NCBI GenBank assembly: GCA_003427395.1
Contig: BFEA01000077.1
Span: forward strand, 1,338,175 to 1,361,056
Direction of reading: 5' to 3'
DNA length: 22,882 nt
From: Chara braunii
Lineage: Eukaryota; Streptophyta; Charophyceae; Charales; Characeae
Of this stretch, positions 18,006 to 22,882 are shown piece by piece. Position numbers and translations under genes: made by a program. The notes beneath the pieces were generated by a model that was not told where the DNA came from, searched no databases, and saw nothing but the letters and a program-made list of their open reading frames with translations. The first letter of the stretch is position 1. Every line of letters begins with the position of its first letter.

Positions 18006-18281
18006 ATGCCGAACCCCACAGGAACGACGCAGCCCGACTTGAGAGATGATGTCGCTTGCAGATCACCGGCGTGTCCATGGGCTATTGTGGACAACATCAT
18101 TCGAGGAGTCTCCAACATCCGGGCACTCCCCGAACTTCATCCCGGAGTGTGGGCATCTTGCGACGTGAAGTTCCAACATAACGCCAGCTTGTCGGGGCCC
18201 GACGAGGTGAGAGGGCTTGAGTGGTTGGGGACAGGGCCAACCGCCGGCGATGACGACGAAGATGAGGACGAGGAGGACTGA
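18006..18281 (+). CDS. Hypothetical ORF with an acidic C-terminus
   Basis: ATG 18006, 91 codons, in a different frame from the ORF ending at 17874. It has a plausible globular stretch (CPWAIVDNIIRGVSNI, then ELHPGVWASCDVKF) and ends in DDDEDEDEED. It may be a later part of the same gene reached by a frameshift or an intron; neither can be shown from sequence alone. The acidic end merges into a GAT-rich microsatellite, so part of it may be repeat-derived. No family recognised. Confidence 0.3.
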   Translation: MPNPTGTTQPDLRDDVACRSPACPWAIVDNIIRGVSNIRALPELHPGVWASCDVKFQHNASLSGPDEVRGLEWLGTGPTAGDDDEDEDEED

Positions 18282-18307
18282 AAGTGGAGAGGGGGGTGTG
18301 CGGCGAG

Positions 18308-18364
18308 GACGATGATGATGATGCCGCGATGATGATGACGATGATCGTGAAGACGAAAAGCAGC

Positions 18365-18417
<53 letters not shown>

Positions 18418-18434
18418 CGTGATGATGATGATGC
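18308..18434. repeat. (GAT)n microsatellite
   Basis: GATGAT runs with a few interruptions, the longest from about 18366 to 18416. Read on the minus strand it gives long His or Ile runs, which are not genes. A second GAT tract lies at 20459-20506. Confidence 0.95.
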
Positions 18435-18889
18435 CGTCTACGGTTGGCGACCATCTACTGTAAACAACAGCTACACGGCACCCGATCGCCGATGAAAGAC
18501 CGCACTCCCCCAGGAGGCGCAACACAAACCAACCTAAACCCTAAACTAATGGCAATGCATGGCACCCGCGAACTTTGCGTTGTCGCTCACAGACCACTGG
18601 ACGACGACCTGCACACCGCTGGTGATCCGAGAACACGAGGAAGCACAAAACAACGTGAAGTCCACTCTCGATGCACCATGGCAAACTCCAACCTGCCATC
18701 CCAAACCCCCACTCCCCCTCCCCCCCTGACGTTCGAACGGGCGGACTACTTATCATCTCACGATAGGCTAATCATCGGTTACATCATCCCTACTCTGCCG
18801 CCCGCCATTGTGAACGTGGTGCCCCCAAATTCTTCATGACCCAACCCCCCCATCCCCGGCCCCCCTTTGTTCCATCCAGCTGCACGTGC
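18435..18889. other. Spacer between the microsatellite and the transposase 3' end
   Basis: No gene recognised. CCTAAACCCTAAACTA at 18533-18548 is a telo-box-like motif. The C-rich stretch at 18700-18870 is non-coding by appearance. It would contain the 3' UTR of the minus-strand transposase. Confidence 0.4.
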
Positions 18890-20133
18890 CTACGTCAAAG
18901 TCAGCCGGTCTCGAAGTGCATCCCTCAACAGGTCCCCGTTGACGTTCATGCTTGGTTGCTGCCCGCCCGCGCCGTTTCCCACAATAGCCAAGTCCGCTCT
19001 ACGCCGGACGCCGTTGCCATCCACCTCCCACAGCAGGTTCTCGTTGAACTCGATCCCCGCGTCCAGGAGGATGTTGTGGAGAGTGCAAACAACGACGAAT
19101 TGCTGCAGCAGGGTCTCCAAGTTCATTTTGTGGGTGCGCAAGAATAGACGCCACATGCACTTCAACCGCCCCAACGCCCTCTTCACACACTCCCGCAACA
19201 CCTTCTGCCGCATGTCGAAACGTTCCTTGTCAGGACATTGCTCGATTCCTCCATAAGGCTGGACGATCCATGGACAGGCAACGGGGTACCCGTTGTCGTC
19301 GACAAAGTAACCTCGCGTGACGACACCGTGTGGCAGATCCTCCGAAGGGGTGTCGAACAACTTGCCGCTTTCTGCGTGCCTCCACAAATGGGAATCTGCA
19401 GGACATGGACGTCGTGCACACTTTCTGGGTATCCGACGTGGACGTCAAGGATACACAGATCCAAATCGACTACCACCTGCGCTTGGACGAAGAACTTCTG
19501 TTTGCGATCGTAGTAGTTATCCGACGGCGCGCCGACAGGCTTGTCAATGTACATGTGCGTGCAGTCGATTGTGCCGAAGCAGTTAGGGAAACCTTTTTCC
19601 CGAAAAGCGCACAGTATCTGCACACGTCTCCGACCCACAGGCCACTTAATCGACTCGGGGTACGCCTTCAACAGCGCCGAAGTTACATCGCGGACGGCTT
19701 GCAGTCTAGTGGCCCTGCCGATGTCGAAGGCTGGTGTGCCGCTCTCGAACGTCTCCCCGGAGGCCCACCTATACAATGCGAAAGCAATGACCTGCTCTGC
19801 AGGCAATGGCATCTTGTACTGTGTGACCTTTTCAACGTGCGCGGCGCATGCGGCAACGATCTGCATGAAGACAGCCCTGGACATACGCAACTTGTCGCGG
19901 AAATAGTCTTCAGTCGTGTCGTCACACAGTTGGAGATTCTCCCAAGTTCCGCCAGTCCTTTGTTTTATCCACCATCGCGGTGTTTGCCACAGGAAGACAC
20001 CGGAGGAGAGCGTCGCACACAACTGCACGACCTCTTCAGACATCGCCACGCAATCTGGCGCTTTGACGACGCGTTGCAACAGTGCTCTAAGTTTCCGCAG
20101 CTTCGAACGCTTGTCGCGGTCTGTGGACGACAT
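18890..20133 (-). pseudogene. PIF/Harbinger transposase (HARBI1-like, DDE_Tnp_4), frameshifted
   Basis: Cut-and-paste DNA transposase/nuclease. ATG at 20133-20131 opens a reading of about 413 codons, close to the family's usual length. The helical N-terminal part (KLRMSRAVFMQIVAAC, then PAEQVIAFALYRWASG) precedes the catalytic domain: first Asp in FGTIDCTHMYI (19564-19566, residue 190), second Asp in ESVHDVHVL (19411-19413, residue 241), then YFVDDNGYPVACPW and the C-terminal VKRALGRLKCMWRLF and LHNILLDAG. Between 19390 and 19397 the reading moves to another frame, as after loss of one base in the codons following HVLQ; the second part ends at TAG 18892-18890. The Glu expected in the family's VERAFG-like motif reads Lys (AAG, 19183-19181). 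So the gene has two independent defects. It is convergent with the ORF at 17455. Confidence 0.85.
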
Positions 20134-20458
20134 GTCCCCAACGTATTCAGGACTACGGCAGTCACCGCCATCACCACCACCTCCCTCTCTTCTTCACGCA
20201 ACCCATGGCCGCCGCCACGAACGTCCATCTCCGTCGCCCTTTTGCCTCTCACGGGTAACGCTTGCGACCCCCACCGAAGATGAGCCCGATGCTCTTCCCT
20301 GCCACACGACACTGCACACGCCGCTCACAACTCACGCAGACGATAAAGATGGAGCTCCACGCCAACGGGATCACCATCGCCGTCATTTGTACGTCGTACA
20401 CGTCGCATGCAAGTCCTCCAGCCCGCCTCCCTTTTTTTTTCTTTTTTTTTTTAATTCC
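20134..20458. other. Region upstream of the transposase start
   Basis: C-rich DNA without a supported gene. It would hold the minus-strand transposase promoter and 5' UTR. A T-rich tract at 20430-20453 ends it, and the composition turns AT-rich after the following microsatellite. Confidence 0.45.
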
Positions 20459-20506
20459 GATGATGATGATGATGATGATAATGATGATGATGATGATGAT
20501 GATGAT
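20459..20506. repeat. (GAT)n microsatellite, second tract
   Basis: About sixteen GAT units with one ATA-type interruption, just after a T-rich tract. Together with 18308-18434 it brackets the transposase pseudogene. Confidence 0.95.
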
Positions 20507-21580
20507 GGTGGTGATTAGTATATAACACTGCATATGCTAAGCACCTCCTGAAACCCACAGCAGTTTTTCAAAAAACTCAAGTAACAAAGGATTCGTGAAA
20601 ACCAGAGACAACAAAATCTCTGGTTTGCACGAAATATTAGGAAAATTAAAAAAAAGTTTTCTTTCGAGGGCGGTCGGCACGCTCTCATTCGGCGTGAACG
20701 TGAAGGTGGCTGAAATACGAAAAAAAAACACAATTAGCAAAAGTATGACCAGGGGCTTGTATTTTAAAAAGAAAACAACATAAAATAACAGTCATCCGAT
20801 ACACTTTAACCTGAGCAAACCGGAAAGGCACGAATTTTCGTCATTTTTTCTGTCCCGTTTAACAACCAAATTCGACCACACTAAAATCAAACTTTTTTGC
20901 GGAGTTCAGTTTTTAACAAATCTAAGGTTTACGAAAAAACGTGAAATTTATCCCCTAAAAATCATAAAAATGTGAAGAGATAAAAAAACATGAATAAAAG
21001 CCTTCAAATTGTACTGATGTTCATTCAAATGTTCTTTTTAGACAAATGGTGAAACTGGGATATAGCCCTATAATGTCGAAGTCCAGCGTCGAAACATTTG
21101 TACAGTTCCTCGATTGCTTGCATGCGATTGCTAAGAAATGTAGTTGTTTCAGAGAGTCGAAAATCAGACTTTGTGCACAACAGACTACTAACATGAAACT
21201 TTCGTACGTAGTGTTTTGTTTGTCAATCATCGCTTCATAATATAATATTTTATGCCTTCAAGGTTATAGCACTATACTGATGATTTATTCTCATCAAATC
21301 ATAGAGTTGAAAGATAAATTCGTAAACTATTGGAATTGAATTTGAACTCCCTTTTTTAAATGGTTATAGCCCTATAACACTGTTATCCATGTGGGAGGTT
21401 TTTGTGTCAATGAATTAATCAAACGATGAGCACACGAAAAATATAAAAAGTCCTGAAAGTCGGAAATAAAACGAGGTGCACATCAGACTAATCATATGTT
21501 ACTTTAATGTGATGTGTTTTTCTTTTCAGCATATGTTATTTATGAATTAAATATTATCTGTATTAGATGTTAATGTCCTA
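20507..21580. other. AT-rich DNA without recognised genes
   Basis: Many A and T runs and no supported coding region. Contains the 20592-20633 hairpin and three related copies of a TATAGCCCTATA-type motif: 21059-21072, 21263-21277 (variant) and 21363-21378 (GTTATAGCCCTATAAC, two 7-bp arms). Confidence 0.5.
20592..20633. repeat. Hairpin: 17-bp arms with one mismatch, 8-base loop
   Basis: TTCGTGAAAACCAGAGA (20592-20608) pairs with TCTCTGGTTTGCACGAA (20617-20633) at 16 of 17 positions across the loop CAACAAAA. It stands out in the AT-rich surroundings. It could be an old inverted insertion, a tiny fold-back element, or a structured RNA. No gene ends next to it. Confidence 0.8.
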
Positions 21581-21685
21581 CAGTGTTCCCCCGAATAAAG
21601 CGTACGGTCATTGTGGCTGTATTTGNGNTGTCTTTCAGTCTAAATACAACTCTAATGATTGTGCGTTGTATTCGGGGGAAGACTG
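21581..21685. mobile_element. 105-bp fold-back MITE with TA target site duplication
   Basis: The ends CAGTGTTCCCCCGAATA (left) and TATTCGGGGGAAGACTG (right) are inverted copies with one mismatch, and TA flanks both outer sides (21579-21580 and 21686-21687). The interior also folds: AAGCGTACGGTCATTGTGG... on the left against ...AATGATTGTGCGTTG on the right, so almost the full length is one imperfect palindrome. TA duplication with CAGT-type ends points to the Tc1/mariner (pogo/Tigger-like) superfamily. Two N bases lie near the centre (21626, 21628). It is non-coding and would depend on a transposase elsewhere. Confidence 0.8.
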
Positions 21686-21714
21686 TAGTAACATGCTCAC
21701 ATTTCATTAGTGTC

Positions 21715-21756
21715 GAAGGTCGCAGGCCCAGTTGCTCACAGTCCCAAAGGTAACCT
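21715..21756 (+). repeat. GTCGCAGGCCCAGTT lead-in repeat, copy a
   Basis: GAAGGTCGCAGGCCCAGTT followed by CAGTCCCAAAGG precedes the first palindromic module. Close copies occur at 22779-22799 and 22816-22837, followed by similar CCCAGAG words, so this is a recurrent part of the array. Confidence 0.65.
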
Positions 21757-21885
21757 CGCAGGCGAGTCAGACCAGAAGTCCAAAAGGTAGGCCCGAAAGG
21801 CCACAGCAGCAGGGGTCACGTCGGTTCAGTTTCTGCTGTGGCCTTTCGGGCATGCCTTTTGGACTTCTGGTCTGACTCACCTGCG
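21757..21885. repeat. Long hairpin 1: inverted pair of about 53-bp modules
   Basis: Arms 21757-21809 and 21833-21885 are complementary at 50 of 53 positions, with a 23-base spacer. The core words are GAGTCAGACCAGAAGTCC, AAAAGG, GCCCGAAAGGCCACAGCAG. The GC-rich palindrome sits in AT-rich DNA and could extrude as a cruciform or form a strong RNA hairpin. No coding role is seen. Confidence 0.9.
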
Positions 21886-22016
21886 ATGTTTACAAATTTA
21901 AAATTTATAAATTATTGAATTGGAATAAATAAAAATAGATAAATCAAAGCAGTAAACATATGTAATACATAAAATTAGAATTACATGAATATGATAAAAT
22001 TTAAAATTATATGAAG

Positions 22017-22140
22017 GTATATATCTATGTAAAGATATATATATATATATAAATGTAAAGATATATGAATATATATATATACATATATTTATATATAATG
22101 TTCGGTTAGTATATATCATCCATTCATTAGGATATATATA
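22017..22140. repeat. (TA)n-rich simple repeat
   Basis: Several TATATATAT runs separated by short words such as AAATGTAAAG. An ordinary AT microsatellite region. Confidence 0.85.
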
Positions 22141-22162
22141 TGCATATACCGTGAATCATATT

Positions 22163-22238
22163 ATGTCGTTTATAAACGTTAGGACAGACTCTGAGATCTT
22201 CTAAATCTCTAGCATAGGTTCGAATCCTAAAGGGCGTA
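22163..22238 (+). pseudogene. trnR-UCU: tRNA-Arg(UCU)-like relic
   Basis: The 3' two-thirds fold as a tRNA. The anticodon stem GAGAT/ATCTC (22193-22209) closes the 7-base loop CTTCTAA, anticodon TCT. A 4-base variable loop leads to the T arm ATAGG-TTCGAAT-CCTAA (four of five pairs). The acceptor strand AGGGCGT plus A ends at 22238 and pairs with ATGTCGT (22163-22169) at six of seven positions, counting G-U pairs. The D arm region is about 20 bases and does not form a proper stem; it looks as if about six bases (ACTCTG) were added after AGGACAGA. From memory it resembles plastid trnR-UCU more than a nuclear gene. Probably non-functional; possible organelle origin. Confidence 0.5.
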
Positions 22239-22460
22239 ATGAGAAAAATTGTTCTTTCATGTCATTTTTTTGTAAAAGGAGATTACTTTGACCTCTCTAT
22301 TGACTCAAGGAAGAATATATATGTACATATAAACGGAAAATAAATCTAAAATAGTCAGCAATGTAGACTTATTTCTATTCAAATTGAAAAAGAAAAGATT
22401 GTTTAGTTTATGTATTTTCAATTGAGTTTATGGCCATAAACTCAAGTCTGTTGAACAGAT

Positions 22461-22516
22461 GTGACCCCTGGTACTCTGGCCTTTCGGGCCTGCCTTTTGG
22501 ACTTCGGGTCTGACTC
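22461..22516 (-). repeat. Palindrome-family module, reverse orientation, unpaired
   Basis: GTGACCCC...CTTTCGGGCCTGCC...GTCTGACTC is the reverse complement of the module seen in the hairpins, with a few changes (TACTCTGG for TGCTGTGG; CTTCGGGTCTG for CTTCTGGTCTG). It is preceded by TCTGTTGAACAGA, a version of the hairpin loop sequence, so it may be the half of a former hairpin. Confidence 0.8.
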
Positions 22517-22549
22517 AAGACTTACTCTCAGTCCCAGAGGTCAAGTCTC

Positions 22550-22670
22550 GAGTCAGGCCAGAAGTCCAAAAGGTAGGCCCGAAAGGCCACAGTAGCAGGG
22601 GTCACGTCTGTTGAGTTACCCCTGCTGCTGTGGCCTTTCGGGCTTGCCTTTTGGACTTCTGGTCCGACTC
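22550..22670. repeat. Long hairpin 2: inverted pair of about 53-bp modules
   Basis: Arms 22550-22602 and 22618-22670 are complementary at 48 of 53 positions with a 15-base spacer (CACGTCTGTTGAGTT). It uses the same module as hairpin 1. The spacer also resembles that of hairpin 1 (GTCACGTCGGTTCAG), so the two hairpins are relatives, not independent palindromes. Confidence 0.9.
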
Positions 22671-22703
22671 AAGAGTTAGTCCCAGTCCCAAGGGTCAAGT
22701 GCT

Positions 22704-22759
22704 GAGTCAGACCAGAAATCGAAAACGCAGGCGCGATAGGCCACAACAGCAAGGGTCAC
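22704..22759 (+). repeat. Palindrome-family module, forward orientation, diverged
   Basis: GAGTCAGACCAGAAATCGAAAACGCAGGCGCGATAGGCC-type sequence (22704-22759, written here in part) matches the forward module with several substitutions, and ends AAGGGTCAC. No inverted partner follows. Confidence 0.75.
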
Positions 22760-22778
22760 ATCCATTCAGCAAATAGTC

Positions 22779-22882
22779 AAAGGTCGCAGGCCCAGTTAGT
22801 GTCACTCCCAGAGTTAAAGGTCGCAGGGCCAGTTAGTATCAGTCCCAGAGGTCAGGTCTCGAGTCAGACCAGAAGTCCAAAA
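22779..22882 (+). repeat. Array continuation: lead-in repeats b and c plus a truncated module
   Basis: AAAGGTCGCAGGCCCAGTTAGT (22779-22800, partly) and AAAGGTCGCAGGGCCAGTTAGT (22816-22837) are tandem lead-in units, period about 36 bp. They are followed by CAGTCCCAGAGGTC and a forward module that starts at 22860 and is cut by the window end at 22882. The array therefore continues beyond the window. Confidence 0.75.

Larger units (their letters stand above)
16717..20455. mobile_element. Probable PIF/Harbinger DNA transposon (right end not found)
   Basis: The segment holds a PIF/Harbinger transposase on the minus strand (18890-20133) and an unrelated plus-strand ORF (17455-17874, perhaps on to 18281). 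This is the usual two-gene content of the superfamily, whose second gene is normally Myb/SANT-like; no Myb motif could be confirmed here. A candidate left terminus GGGTCTTGTTAGAC starts at 16717 after TAA, matching the family's G-rich ends and 3-bp TTA/TAA target sites. No inverted copy of this end was found on the right, where base composition changes sharply at about 20455. The boundaries are therefore inference. Confidence 0.5.
21886..22440. other. AT-rich spacer between the two palindrome blocks
   Basis: Very low GC. It holds a TA-rich simple repeat (22017-22140) and the tRNA-like relic at 22163-22238. No protein gene is supported. Confidence 0.55.

Noticed and set aside
18097-18525. Minus-strand frames with long His or Ile runs
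   Set aside because: Translations of the GAT microsatellite.
19330-20283. 317-codon plus-strand open frame
   Set aside because: Antisense of the Harbinger transposase, whose minus-strand reading has clear catalytic motifs.
21715-22882. CRISPR array
   Set aside because: Modules alternate in orientation, spacing is irregular, repeats are diverged and no cas gene is near; the setting is eukaryotic.
20507-22882. Firm call of an organelle insertion
   Set aside because: Low GC and a tRNA-like relic are suggestive, but no organelle protein gene is present and the TA-flanked MITE fits nuclear DNA.

Overview
The window looks like eukaryotic nuclear DNA made almost entirely of transposable elements. 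I see no prokaryotic operon, no ribosomal or housekeeping gene and no intact host gene. The main content is a chromodomain-bearing Ty3/gypsy retrotransposon, a PIF/Harbinger transposase, small fold-back elements with TA target sites, telo-box-like motifs (AAACCCTAA), and near the end a tRNA-Arg(UCU)-like relic that recalls the plastid gene. Together these fit a green-lineage host, a land plant or charophyte-type alga. That assignment is inference; nothing here identifies a species. Runs of N at 149, 1241, 7331, 7355, 7362, 21626 and 21628 suggest draft assembly.

Layout. (1) 1-1589: a non-coding leader with a pyrimidine-rich tract, a 116-bp tandem duplication, three hairpin-forming repeats, an AT-rich stretch and telo-box-like motifs. 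(2) 1590-8027: gag and pol of retroelement copy 1. Gag is broken by at least two frame changes and two stops. Pol is one continuous frame from 3603 to 8027 with only three stops, and reads protease, reverse transcriptase, RNase H, integrase, chromodomain. (3) 8028-9393: a non-coding 3' tail, probably including an LTR. (4) 9400-14047: a second, 5'-truncated and more decayed copy that starts inside pol and repeats the order through to the same tail. (5) 14048-16716: unassigned DNA with one decayed fold-back element near 15200-15324. (6) 16717-about 20455: a probable PIF/Harbinger element, with a candidate left end, an acidic-protein ORF on the plus strand and a frameshifted transposase on the minus strand, plus two GAT microsatellites. 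(7) 20456-22882: AT-rich DNA carrying a 17-bp-stem hairpin, a 105-bp TA-flanked fold-back MITE, a tRNA-like relic, and a family of about 55-bp GC-rich modules repeated in alternating orientation that form two long hairpins.

How it fits together: the two retroelement copies share a breakpoint and tail, so comparing them shows which lesions are private to each. Copy 1 has Lys at the integrase catalytic Glu position while copy 2 keeps Glu. Copy 2 has many more stops and indels. The Harbinger transposase also has Lys where its family has a conserved Glu. No element here looks able to move by itself. The most unusual structures are the inverted module array (21757-22882), the candidate -1 frameshift heptamer in the gag/pol overlap (3630-3636), and the 58-residue segment inserted in RNase H.
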